NCBI RefSeq assembly: GCF_041053055.1
Contig: NZ_CP163443.1
Coordinates: forward strand, 1,550,001-1,614,000
Reading direction: 5' to 3'
Length of the DNA stretch: 64,000 nucleotides
DNA from: Streptomyces sp. R41
GTDB lineage: Bacteria; Actinomycetota; Actinomycetes; Streptomycetales; Streptomycetaceae
Part shown: piece after piece, positions 19,201 to 26,835 of the stretch
How the letters are laid out: each line of letters starts with the position of its first letter
How positions within the stretch are numbered: the stretch's first letter is position 1
Made by a program: the position numbers and the translations under genes
Notes under the pieces: generated by a model
Seen by the model: only the letters and a program-made list of their open reading frames with translations
What the model was told of the DNA's origin: nothing
The model's database searches: none

Positions 19201-19407
19201 TCACGTGCGCATCCGCGCGCCCTTCAGCACCTTGTCCACCGCGTTCCGCGGCCCGTAGACCGCCAGCCCCATCAGGTCCAGCTCCTCCGTCGGCACGGCC
19301 CGGACGGCGCCACGGTTGTCGCGGTCGTTGCCGGTCGCGAAGAGGTCGGAGGTGAAGTCGGCACGGGGCAGGGCACGGCTACGGATCAGAAGGTGCCCGT
19401 GCCCCAC
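19201..19407 (-). CDS. Unrecognised 68-residue protein, possibly a C-terminal fragment
   Basis: From GTG 19407 the frame reads VGHGHLLIRSRALPRADF, then LFATGNDRDNRGAVRAVP and ELDLMGLAVYGPRNAVDKVLKGARMR. Composition and regular helix-like spacing look like a real protein, but there is no good ribosome binding site and no family was recognised. The open frame continues upstream of 19407 without a start codon that can be defended, so this is probably the 3' end of a gene that has lost its front. It lies among other remnants. Confidence 0.35.
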   Translation of the reverse strand: MGHGHLLIRSRALPRADFTSDLFATGNDRDNRGAVRAVPTEELDLMGLAVYGPRNAVDKVLKGARMRT

Positions 19408-19548
19408 CAGCTGCCCAGTCCATCAGGGGCCGTGGTCCGCATACGGTGTGGCCCAGCGCAAGGAGAGGGAGGCCAAGGATCGGCGAACCGGTACAGAGGT
19501 GAGCCTCATCCGTGCACGGAGCTTGGCCCAAGGCAGGGTGCCCCTGCC

Positions 19549-19695
19549 CCCTACCTGTACACAGCCACGGGGCCGCTGAGCAACAACGTGAGCCTCTACG
19601 CGACGACGGTCCCGCCGACCGAGGGCAAGCAGGTCGCCTTCGCCGGTCTCCCCAACATCTAGCGGATGCACATCTTCGCCGCCGCGATCAGCTGA
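19549..19695 (+). pseudogene. C-terminal remnant of a secreted carbohydrate-active enzyme
   Basis: The reading PYLYTATGPLSNNVSLYATTVP, EGKQVAFAGLPNI, stop, then RMHIFAAAIS and stop resembles the last beta-strands of Streptomyces glycoside hydrolases and similar NPCBM-type proteins. Those end in patterns such as VxLPNIS...MHIFAxA. The rest of the gene is absent, and an in-frame stop sits where a few residues are normally found. A terminator hairpin follows directly, consistent with a decayed gene end. Confidence 0.5.
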
Positions 19696-19710
19696 CCGCA
19701 GGCCCTGTCC

Positions 19711-19743
19711 TGCTCTGCCGCGCCAGCCAGGCGCGGCAGAGCA
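19711..19743 (+). terminator. Hairpin terminator
   Basis: TGCTCTGCCGCGCC pairs with GGCGCGGCAGAGCA (14 base pairs) around a five-base loop. It stands 16 bases after the remnant ending at 19695, in the position expected for that gene's original terminator. Confidence 0.8.
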
Positions 19744-19912
19744 CGGCTGACCAGCAAAGCAGAGCGCGGCGGGCCGTTCCGCCACAACTGCTCCGGCACC
19801 TCCAAGACCCGGTGGTACATGCACGCGTACAAACCCCGTCGACCCGGAGTTGGAGCAGCAGTTCGATCTTTCTGCGCTCCAGCTCCGGGTCGCCGCCGGT
19901 GTTCAGCGCCCG

Positions 19913-20215
19913 TTAGGGATGTGTGGCCAGCGGATCGAGGAAGGTCAGTACGGAGGCGTCCTCCTCGATCAGCGGGGTGAGGGCGGCGTTGAACGGGGCA
20001 CCGTACGGGGCGTCCAGGTGTGTCTTGAAGGCGTCCTCATCCCGGTAGACCTCGAAGATCCAGTATCCGCGCGGGTTTGCCGCCTTGGTGTAGACGTCGA
20101 AGGCCAGGTTGCCTCCCTCTTCCCGCACCTTCAGGGCGTAGTCCCGGATCAGGCGGGCGACCTCGTCCTCCGCTCCCTCTCGGGCGGTGAACTCGGCGAG
20201 CAGGGTCTTCTTCAC
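19913..20215 (-). CDS. ABM-domain monooxygenase (quinol monooxygenase-like)
   Basis: A 100-residue protein with the ferredoxin-like antibiotic biosynthesis monooxygenase fold: MKKTLLAEFTAREGAEDEVARLIRDYALKVREEGGNLAFDVYTKAANPRGYWIFEVYRDEDAFKTHLDAPY. The pattern of early K, E-x-G in the middle, YWIFEVYRDEDAFKTH and a C-terminal strand matches YgiN/ABM proteins, which oxidise quinols or polycyclic phenols without cofactors. Some members are only binding or degradation proteins. Its promoter side faces the truncated segment at 20231-20380, and no partner is obvious. Confidence 0.8.
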   Translation of the reverse strand: MKKTLLAEFTAREGAEDEVARLIRDYALKVREEGGNLAFDVYTKAANPRGYWIFEVYRDEDAFKTHLDAPYGAPFNAALTPLIEEDASVLTFLDPLATHP

Positions 20216-20230
20216 GGTTCCGTGTCCTTG

Positions 20231-20380
20231 TCAGTGAGCGAAGTCGAGGTGCCAGGCGACGGCCTTGTCCAGATCACCGAGCCGATTCCCTCGCATGCGG
20301 GCATGCCGGGTTACGCGTACAGGGCTCAGGATGTCTCCTTGTCCCCCGGCTATCCGCGCAGCGGTGACTGCGGCCCCGGC
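20231..20380 (-). pseudogene. Possible gene-end remnant behind a LacI-type operator
   Basis: On the minus strand a frame ends GDLDKAVAWHLDFAH and stop, which looks like a real C-terminus. Upstream it has no start, and the frame from a nearby ATG (20441, MTPLVGGVDAG) does not join it. Two LacI-type operator-like sites lie just upstream (20436-20465). I infer that a gene of the fructose regulon once started here and was deleted, leaving its ends. The family cannot be named with confidence. Confidence 0.3.
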
Positions 20381-20435
20381 GCGGACGGACCGAAGGCCCC
20401 GGGCCGAGGCCGGCGTCCACGCCGCCGACCAGGGG

Positions 20436-20465
20436 TGTCATCGTCGACTTGTGTCATCGATGACA
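20436..20465. promoter_or_regulatory. Two adjacent LacI-type operator-like sites
   Basis: TGTCATCGATGACA (20452-20465) is a perfect 14-base palindrome with a central CG, as LacI-family operators have. Four bases before it lies an imperfect copy, TGTCATCGTCGAC (20436-20448). They match the paired sites at 21670-21699 in front of frcB, so the same LacI repressor (24807-25829) probably binds them. No intact gene now lies behind them on the minus strand. Confidence 0.6.
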
Positions 20466-20547
20466 TCGAGTGTCCGATTATGAGGCGCAATCCGGCCAGT
20501 GCGTCAACGGTTGGGGCGCGATTGCTCCAGTGCGGACCGACAGACCA

Positions 20548-21510
20548 TCAGGCGTCGCCGGCGGTCGCGAACTGCGCCAACTGGTTCGGCCACGGCGGGT
20601 TGGGGCCGGCAACCGCGCAGGTCAGGGCCGCGACCTGCGCGGCGAACAGGCAGGCTGCCTCGACATCGCCGAGACGCAGGTCCGTCAGCCTGCCGCCGAG
20701 GAGTCCGTGGGTGCCGAGGTCGTGCAGCAGTCCCGCGGTGAAAGAGTCACCTGCACCGACCGTGTCGACGACCGGCGTCGCCACCGCGGGCACCTGCACC
20801 CGCTCCCCGTCGAGTGAGGCCAGGGCGCCGTCGGCACCGCGCGTGATCACGACGAGCCGCGCACCGGCGGCATGCCAGATGTCGCACGCCTGCTCGGGCG
20901 GTGTTCCGGGCAGGAGGAGTTCCAGGTCGTCCTCACTCAGCCGCAGTACATCCGCGAGGGCACACCAGTGCGCCAGCCGGGCGCGGTAGACCTCGGGATG
21001 CACCAGGAGCGGGCGGACGTTGGGGTCGATGCTGATCGTGGCCCGAGGCGCGGCGGCAGCCAGGAAGTCCTCCAGCACGGCCGCTCCGGGCTCCTTGACC
21101 AGGGCCAGCGAGCCTGTGTGCACACAGGCGGTGTCGGCCAGGTCAACGCCGACCAGCTCCGCACTGGTCCACTGCCAGTCGGCGGTGGCCTGCGCATGGA
21201 AGGAGAACGCAGCCTGACCCTCGGCGTCGAGTTCGGCAACAGCCAGCGTGCTGGGCTCGGCGGCCGCGACGGCGTACGACAGGTCCACGCCGGACGCCTC
21301 GAGATGGGCCCGGAACAGGCGGCCGAACACATCGCCGGACAGGCGTGCCAGGAAGCGGGCCGGGGTACCCAGCCTGGCCAGGGCCACCGCCGTGTTCGCA
21401 GGTCCGCCACCGGGCAGCACCCGCAGGGCGAGCTCATCCGGGACGCTTGCGGGTTCGGTGAAGGCGTCCGCGACGCACTCCCCCAGGACGCTGATCTGGC
21501 GCGGGCTCAT
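20548..21510 (-). CDS. frcK: PfkB-family carbohydrate kinase (fructokinase-like)
   Basis: A 320-residue PfkB/ribokinase-fold kinase. N-terminal substrate region: VLGECVADAF and the GGxxxN motif PGGGPANTAVALARLG. C-terminal ATP/catalytic signature: VVDTVGAGDSFTAGLL, with the base Asp in GAGD. IDPNVRP in the middle is also typical. It phosphorylates a sugar, most likely the fructose brought in by the divergent FrcBCA importer. The start is ATG 21510 with GAGAAGAG upstream. It is divergent from frcB across a region carrying tandem LacI operators, so both sides should be controlled together. Confidence 0.85.
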   Translation of the reverse strand: MSPRQISVLGECVADAFTEPASVPDELALRVLPGGGPANTAVALARLGTPARFLARLSGDVFGRLFRAHLEASGVDLSYAVAAAEPSTLAVAELDAEGQAAFSFHAQATADWQWTSAELVGVDLADTACVHTGSLALVKEPGAAVLEDFLAAAAPRATISIDPNVRPLLVHPEVYRARLAHWCALADVLRLSEDDLELLLPGTPPEQACDIWHAAGARLVVITRGADGALASLDGERVQVPAVATPVVDTVGAGDSFTAGLLHDLGTHGLLGGRLTDLRLGDVEAACLFAAQVAALTCAVAGPNPPWPNQLAQFATAGDA

Positions 21511-21669
21511 GGGCTGCTCTTCTCTCGGAATGCGCGGACAGAAACAAGCACGTCCCGGGCAGCCGGTGAGCGGCTTCGGGCGGGCGACGGCCGCGGGCGT
21601 TGCCGATTTGTGACGGGTGCAAGGCATTGACGTTGCCGGGGAACGGAGTCCATCATCCTCGCCAAGCAG

Positions 21670-21699
21670 TGTCAACGATGACATAAGTCAACGATGACA
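21670..21699. promoter_or_regulatory. Tandem LacI-type operators in the frcK-frcB intergenic region
   Basis: TGTCAACGATGACA (21670-21683) and AGTCAACGATGACA (21686-21699) repeat every 16 bases. Each is a near-palindrome with half-site GTCAxCG. They lie 59 bases before the frcB start and 160 bases from the frcK start, and are the likely binding sites of the LacI regulator encoded at the end of the locus. Confidence 0.75.
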
Positions 21700-21757
21700 C
21701 CGAGGGACGGCATGCCCCGATGCCGGCCGTTCGCCCGCAATCCCGCAGGAGTCGTTC

Positions 21758-22774
21758 ATGTCACGCATCTCTCGTCTGCCCTCCCCCTTGCTCAGAGCCG
21801 CTGCCTGCACGGGTGTCGCAGCCCTCGCCCTGACCGCCTGTGGATCCGGATCGGGATCGGGCACCGCGAGCACCGGATCGGGCAGCGTCAAGGTCGGTCT
21901 GATCACCAAGACCGACACCAACCCGTTCTTCGTGAAGATGAAGGAGGGCGCGGAGAAGGCCGCCAAGGAGAACGGCGCCCAACTGTCCACCGCGGCAGGC
22001 AAGTTCGACGGGGACAACGCAGGTCAGGTCACGGCCATCGAGAACATGGTCGCCGCCGGCGTGAAGGGCATCCTGATCACCCCGAGCGACTCCAAGGCGA
22101 TCGTGCCCGCGATCCAGAAAGCCCGCGCCAAGGGTGTCCTGGTCATCGCCCTGGACACACCGACCGAGCCGGAGAGCGCGGTCGACGCCCTCTTCGCCAC
22201 CGACAACCTCAAGGCCGGCCAGCTGATCGGCGAGTACGCCAAGGCCGCCATGAAGGGCAAGACGGCGAAGATAGCCGCCCTCGACCTCGCGCCGGGTGTC
22301 TCCGTCGGCGTCCAGCGGCACAACGGATTCCTGAAGGGCTTCGGCGCCACCGACAAGGACGTCGTGTGCGCCCAGGACACGGGTGGCGACCAGGCCAAGG
22401 GCCAGACCGCGATGGAGAACTGCCTGCAGAAGGCGCCCGGCATCAACGTCGTCTACACCATCAACGAACCGGCGGCCCTGGGTGCGTACACCGCGCTGAA
22501 GGCCAAGGGCCGGGAGAAGGACGTCCTGATCGTCTCGGTCGACGGCGGCTGCACCGGCACCCAGGCCGTCAAGGACGGCAAGATCGCCGCGACTTCACAG
22601 CAGTACCCGCTGAAGATGGCCGCCGAGGGCGTCAAGGCCGTCGTGACGTTCGCCAAGGACGGCAAGAAAGCGTCCGGTTACACCGACACCGGCGTCACGC
22701 TGATCACCGACAAGGCGCAGGACGGGGTCACGTCGAAGGACACCGCCTACGGCCTGGACAACTGCTGGGGCTGA
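21758..22774 (+). CDS. frcB: Fructose ABC transporter substrate-binding lipoprotein
   Basis: A 338-residue periplasmic-binding-protein-like lipoprotein. A signal peptide ends in lipobox LTACG (Cys about residue 28), then a Gly/Ser linker. The mature part starts [72 protein letters not shown] and the ending LDNCWG match, from memory, the Sinorhizobium FrcB wording closely. It binds fructose (possibly ribose or mannose) outside the membrane. AGGAG lies seven bases before the ATG. It is first in the operon behind two LacI operators; a hairpin after the gene may give it higher expression than the permease. Confidence 0.92.
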   Translation: MSRISRLPSPLLRAAACTGVAALALTACGSGSGSGTASTGSGSVKVGLITKTDTNPFFVKMKEGAEKAAKENGAQLSTAAGKFDGDNAGQVTAIENMVAAGVKGILITPSDSKAIVPAIQKARAKGVLVIALDTPTEPESAVDALFATDNLKAGQLIGEYAKAAMKGKTAKIAALDLAPGVSVGVQRHNGFLKGFGATDKDVVCAQDTGGDQAKGQTAMENCLQKAPGINVVYTINEPAALGAYTALKAKGREKDVLIVSVDGGCTGTQAVKDGKIAATSQQYPLKMAAEGVKAVVTFAKDGKKASGYTDTGVTLITDKAQDGVTSKDTAYGLDNCWG

Positions 22775-22816
22775 GCCGCTCACCCGCCCCTGGCCGCCAT
22801 TTCCAAATCCCTCAGC

Positions 22817-22858
22817 GGGGCGGCCGGCCCCTCCTCCCCGACCGGGGACGGCCGCCCC
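22817..22858 (+). terminator. Intercistronic hairpin between frcB and frcC
   Basis: GGGGCGGCCG (22817-22826) pairs perfectly with CGGCCGCCCC (22849-22858). Such hairpins after binding-protein genes commonly stabilise the upstream message or reduce read-through, raising the ratio of binding protein to membrane parts. Confidence 0.6.
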
Positions 22859-22902
22859 CTTGTCCTCCCACCGGGACTTCTGTCTTCCGACAAGGACTTC
22901 GC

Positions 22903-23898
22903 ATGACAGCCACGACCACGCCGTACGCCGAGCTCAAAGCGCCGACCACGGCCCGCAGACTGCTCACGGCACCGACCACCGGCCCTCTGGTCGCCCTCCT
23001 TCTCGCCTGCGCCTTCTTCGCCCTCTCGACCGACCAGTTCCTCACCGGCGGCAACTTCTCGCTGATCGTGCAGCAGGTCATGGTCGTCGGCACCCTCGCC
23101 ATCGGACAGACCCTGATCATCCTCACCGCGGGCATCGACCTGTCCTGCGGAGCCGTGATGGCATTCGGCAGCATCATGATCGCCAAGATGGCCGCCGAGG
23201 GGTCCCTGCCGCCGCTCGTCGCCATCGCGCTGGGCATAGCGGTCTGCGCGGGCTTCGGGCTGCTCAACGGGCTGCTGGTGCAGAAGATCCCGCTGCCGCC
23301 GTTCATCGTCACCCTCGGCATGCTCAACGTGGCGTTCGCGCTGACCCACATCTACTCCGAGGAGCAGACGGTCACCAACCTGCCCGGCCCGCTGACGGCC
23401 CTCGGGCAGACCTTCCCCCTCGGCCACACCGACATCACCTACGGCTCCCTGGTCACCATCGCCCTGTTCCTCCTGCTCGCCTACGCGCTGAGCAGCACCG
23501 GCTGGGGCCGGCACGTCTACGCACTGGGCAACAGCCAGGAAGCGGCGCGGCTGAACGGTATCCGCACCTCCCGGCTGACGATCGGCATCTACACCGTGGC
23601 GGGACTGCTGTACGGGATCGCCGCCCTGCTGCTCATCTCCCGCACCGGAGTCGGCGACCCCCAGGCGGGACAGACCGACAACCTCGACAGCATCACCGCC
23701 GTGGTCCTCGGCGGCACCAGCCTCTTCGGCGGACGCGGGTCGGTCCTGGGCACCTTCATCGGCGTTCTCATCGTCGGCGTCTTCCGTAACGGCGTCCAAC
23801 TGATGGGCGTCGCCTCCATCTACCAGACCCTGATCACCGGTGTTCTGGTGATCCTCGCGGTGACCGTCGACCAGATCTCCCGGAAGAAGGCCCGATGA
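22903..23898 (+). CDS. frcC: Fructose ABC transporter permease
   Basis: A 331-residue membrane protein of the ribose/fructose-type (BPD_transp_2) permease family. Many helices are visible, for example VALLLACAFFAL, VVGTLAIGQTLIILTAGIDLS (the conserved TAGIDLSxG segment), LPPFIVTLGML and SITAVVLGGTSLFGGRGSVLGTFIGVLIVGV near the C-terminus, the last being the family EAA-like loop. It forms the membrane pore for FrcA/FrcB. The start is ATG 22903, 128 bases after frcB, and the stop overlaps the frcA ATG. Confidence 0.92.
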   Translation: MTATTTPYAELKAPTTARRLLTAPTTGPLVALLLACAFFALSTDQFLTGGNFSLIVQQVMVVGTLAIGQTLIILTAGIDLSCGAVMAFGSIMIAKMAAEGSLPPLVAIALGIAVCAGFGLLNGLLVQKIPLPPFIVTLGMLNVAFALTHIYSEEQTVTNLPGPLTALGQTFPLGHTDITYGSLVTIALFLLLAYALSSTGWGRHVYALGNSQEAARLNGIRTSRLTIGIYTVAGLLYGIAALLLISRTGVGDPQAGQTDNLDSITAVVLGGTSLFGGRGSVLGTFIGVLIVGVFRNGVQLMGVASIYQTLITGVLVILAVTVDQISRKKAR

Positions 23899-24731
23899 CC
23901 GCCACCACTTCCCCCACGCCCGTTCTGCAGGCCCGTGGTCTGGTCAAGCGCTACGGCCACGTCACCGCCATCGACGGCGCCGACTTCGACCTGCTCCCCG
24001 GCGAGGTCCTCGCCGTCATCGGCGACAACGGCGCCGGCAAAACCAGCCTGATCAAGGCCCTCACCGGCGCGGTGGTCCCCGACGCCGGCGAGATACGCCT
24101 CAACGGGGAGCCCATCACCTTCTCCGGCCCGCAAAGTGCCCGCGCCCACGGCATCGAGACGGTCTATCAGGACCTCGCCGTGGCGGCCTCGATGGACATC
24201 GCCTCGAACATGTTCCTCGGGCGTGAGCTCCGCCGTCCCGGCGTGCTCGGCCGTGTCTTCCGCATGCTGGACAAGAAGCGGATGCGGCAGGAGGCCGCCG
24301 AGCACATGGCCGACCTGAAGATCGGCCTGCGCTCGCTGACGCAGTCGGTGGAGACGCTCTCCGGCGGACAGCGTCAGGCCGTTGCGGTCGCCCGTTCCGT
24401 CGCCTGGGCCCGCAGCGTCGTCGTCATGGACGAGCCCACCGCAGCCCTCGGCGTCAAGGAGTCCGGTCAGGTCCTGGACCTCATCCGCCGCGTTCGCGAC
24501 AAGGGCATGCCGGTCGTTCTGATCAGCCACAACATGCCCCACGTCTTCGAGATCGCCGACCGGATCCACGTCCACCGGCTGGGCCGGCGCGCTGCCGTGA
24601 TCAAGCCGTCCGACTACTCCATGGCCGAGGTCGTCGCCATCATGACCGGCGCGCTCAGCATCGACGAGGCCGGAGATACTGTCGTAGCGGATTCCAAGGC
24701 CGCGAAGGCCGCCGGAGTCCAGGCCACCTGA
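23895..24731 (+). CDS. frcA: Fructose ABC transporter ATP-binding protein
   Basis: A 278-residue single-domain ABC ATPase. Walker A GDNGAGKTS, Q-loop YQDLAV, signature LSGGQRQAVAVAR, Walker B VVVMDEPTAALG, and switch His in VVLISHNMPHV. The one-domain form (rather than the two-domain RbsA form) matches FrcA, which would work as a homodimer. The ATG overlaps the permease stop by four bases. A strong hairpin follows before the regulator gene. Confidence 0.92.
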   Translation: MTATTSPTPVLQARGLVKRYGHVTAIDGADFDLLPGEVLAVIGDNGAGKTSLIKALTGAVVPDAGEIRLNGEPITFSGPQSARAHGIETVYQDLAVAASMDIASNMFLGRELRRPGVLGRVFRMLDKKRMRQEAAEHMADLKIGLRSLTQSVETLSGGQRQAVAVARSVAWARSVVVMDEPTAALGVKESGQVLDLIRRVRDKGMPVVLISHNMPHVFEIADRIHVHRLGRRAAVIKPSDYSMAEVVAIMTGALSIDEAGDTVVADSKAAKAAGVQAT

Positions 24732-24743
24732 CAGCACAACCCA

Positions 24744-24786
24744 GCTCTCGCAGTTTCCGGCCGAGGCCGCGGCCGGAACCGAGAGC
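24744..24786 (+). terminator. Hairpin between frcA and the LacI gene
   Basis: An inner stem TTCCGGCCG/CGGCCGGAA is continued by an outer stem GCTCTCG/CGAGAGC, giving a long hairpin. It probably terminates or attenuates the transport transcript before the regulator gene, 20 bases upstream of the LacI start. Confidence 0.65.
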
Positions 24787-24806
24787 CCTCAGGAGACGGT
24801 TTCTCC

Positions 24807-25829
24807 ATGGCAGCGAACCGCCGCCCCACCCTGGCCGACGTCGCCCGCGAAGTCGGCGTCAGCGCCAAGACGGTCTCCCGAGTCCTCAACGAGGACGGAC
24901 CCGCTTCCGCGCAGACAAGGGAACAGGTACTGGCCGCAGTGGCCAAGCTCGGCTTCCAGCCGAACCTGATGGCCCGCAACATCCGCGTCGGCGGCCCGGA
25001 CACCACCGTCGGCCTGGTCATTCCCGACCTCGCCAACCCCTTCTTCGGAGCCGTGGCCCGCGCCATTGAGGACACCGTCCGCGACCGCGGACTGACCCTG
25101 CTCATGGGCTCCTCCGCGGACGACCCCGATCGCGAACGCGCCCTGACGGACAAGTTCCTCGCCCGGCGGGTCAGCATCCTGATCGTCGTTCCGTCCGTCG
25201 GCGCCGACCACTCCCACCTCAAGTCCCACCGCACGGCGGGACTGCCCGTCGTCTTCCTCGACCGCCCCGGAGCCGGCCTCGCCACGGACAGCATCGTCAG
25301 CTCCAACCGCGCCGGAGCCCACGACGGCGTCGCCCACCTCATCGCCCACGGCCACCGCCGCATCAGCTTCGTCGGCGACCTGCCCCCGAAGCTGTACACC
25401 CGCCGTGAACGTCTGGCCGGCTACCGCTCCGCGCTGCAGGAAGCCGACATCCCCTACGACCGCTCACTCGTCACCAACGCCCACGACCAGCAGGGCGCCG
25501 AGGCCGCGACCGCCCAACTCCTCGGCCTGGCCGATCCCCCCACTGCCCTGTTCGCCGGCAACAACATCATGGCGCTGGGCATCGTCGCCGAACTGGCCCG
25601 CAGCAAGCGCAAGGATGTCGCCGTCGTCGCCTTCGACGACGTATCGCTGGCCGAGGCACTCGAACCGGCCCTGACCGTCGTCGCCCAGGACGCGGAAGAA
25701 CTCGGCAGAACAGCGGCGACCATGGCGCTGGCACGACTCGACGGCGACCGCTCCCGCGCCCGCACCATCACCGTTCCCACACGACTGATCGTCCGAGGCT
25801 CGGGGGAGCAACCCGTGCCCAAGCCATAG
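24807..25829 (+). CDS. LacI-family repressor of the fructose locus
   Basis: A 340-residue LacI/GalR regulator. N-terminal HTH: PTLADVAREVGVSAKTVSRVLNEDGPASAQTREQVLAAVAKLGFQPN, with the hinge following as LMARNIRVGG. The effector domain starts TVGLVIPDLANPFFGAVARAIE and includes VVFLDRPG, GHRRISFVGD and VAVVAFDDVSLAEALEPALTVV. It most likely binds the 14-base sites at 21670-21699 and 20436-20465 and is released by the imported sugar or its phosphate. The sequence PSVGADHSHLKSH in the middle is a usual family variant. Confidence 0.9.
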   Translation: MAANRRPTLADVAREVGVSAKTVSRVLNEDGPASAQTREQVLAAVAKLGFQPNLMARNIRVGGPDTTVGLVIPDLANPFFGAVARAIEDTVRDRGLTLLMGSSADDPDRERALTDKFLARRVSILIVVPSVGADHSHLKSHRTAGLPVVFLDRPGAGLATDSIVSSNRAGAHDGVAHLIAHGHRRISFVGDLPPKLYTRRERLAGYRSALQEADIPYDRSLVTNAHDQQGAEAATAQLLGLADPPTALFAGNNIMALGIVAELARSKRKDVAVVAFDDVSLAEALEPALTVVAQDAEELGRTAATMALARLDGDRSRARTITVPTRLIVRGSGEQPVPKP

Positions 25830-25879
25830 GCGGCTTACCTGTCGGACGACCAGCAGGGACCACGCTCTCGCTCACTGCG

Positions 25880-26047
25880 GAGGGCTGCGGCCGTTACGAG
25901 GATGGCCCGAGCCCGGAGCGGACCGACGCCGACCGCAAGTCCTACACGGCGTGGCAGCACAAACTGGGCCTCAAGGGCAAAGACGCGGACGGGATTCCGG
26001 GAAAGGTCAGCCGGGACAGGCTGAAGGTGCCGACGTCGCGACGGTAG
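25880..26047 (+). pseudogene. C-terminal remnant with peptidoglycan-binding-like repeat
   Basis: The frame ending at a TAG (26045-26047) reads SYTAWQHKLGLKGKDADGIPGKVSRDRLKVP. This matches the C-terminal peptidoglycan-binding-type repeat (YxxWQxKLGYxGxxADGIPGxxSxxxLxVP) found at the end of several Streptomyces secreted hydrolases. The frame has no start codon and meaningful sequence begins only about 25 residues earlier, so the catalytic part is missing. Confidence 0.6.
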
Positions 26048-26108
26048 GAGGCACGCGATCTGCCCGCCGACAGGCGGTCAGACGGTCGCCAGGACAGCCC
26101 CGCTCAGC

Positions 26109-26165
26109 TCACCCCAGGAAGCTCAACCGCACCTGACGGCTCGGATTGTCCCTATTCGTATCCAC
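26109..26165 (-). pseudogene. Copy of the 3' end of yjbQ (last 18 codons)
   Basis: On the minus strand the sequence reads VDTNRDNPSRQVRLSFLG and stop, against VDTNRDNPNRQVRLSFLG at the end of the intact gene at 37309-37731. About 50 of 57 bases agree. Upstream of it the similarity stops at once, so only the gene end is present. This is either the scar of a second yjbQ copy or a fragment moved by recombination. Confidence 0.75.
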
Positions 26166-26835
26166 GAAACTCCGTTAGGGCAACCCGGTCTAGCCCGGTT
26201 CGCAGTTGGGGCGGCCGCCGTCAACGTCGAGTCCGGAGCGGGCTCATTCCTGCAACCAGGGGGACAGACTGCGAGCTCAGCGACAGCGGCGGCGACGGTA
26301 GCCGTCGCAGTGTGGGCGGCGATCCGCTGTTCCCTGTCGGGCCAGGCCAGGAGATCCCCGCCACCCGTGAATGTACAACCGCGACATGCACGCCGGTAAT
26401 TGTCAGCGCGAGGACCCAGTCCACCGCCGGCCGCCCAACCCACCGTCGCCACAGCCAATCCTGCATGTCGACTGCACGGCTGAGGTGAGGATGGGCGCGG
26501 GGCCGCTGAGGAGCGAGGTGTGGGAGGGGCGCGGGCCGGCAAAGTCCGGGCGCGCGTGAGTCAGAGGGGTTGCGTGGTTCGGCACAGTCGTGTTCTTCCG
26601 TCGTCGTATGCGTCTGGGACTGGATCCGAAACGGGCAAACGACAAAAGCCCCTGACCGACCTGAGGGCCGATGGGTGCCGGGTCAAACCGTCAGTGCCTG
26701 CGCCCGGTCAGGCGCAGAGCGGCAACAGAACGACGTGCCAGTAAGTGTTCACAGCGCGACGGTACCTGGGCCCACCGCGCGTGAGCCGTTTCGGCCTCGG
26801 TATCGACGGTCTGGAAGCACCCGGTGTGGGAACCC
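26166..26835. other. Gene-poor stretch
   Basis: About 670 bases with no reading frame that looks protein-like and no recognisable RNA gene. Codon composition is irregular and somewhat less GC-rich than the neighbours around 26560-26760. It looks like decayed DNA between two remnants and the MFS gene. Confidence 0.5.

Noticed and set aside
18400-20500. RiPP modification or C39 peptidase genes around the Gly-Gly peptide
   Set aside because: All frames were read; only remnants and an ABM monooxygenase are present. The ABC exporters at 44 and 53 kb lack an N-terminal C39 domain and are too far away.
22775-22902. Riboswitch between frcB and frcC
   Set aside because: Only a simple GC hairpin is present, explained by an intercistronic stem-loop; no conserved riboswitch core.
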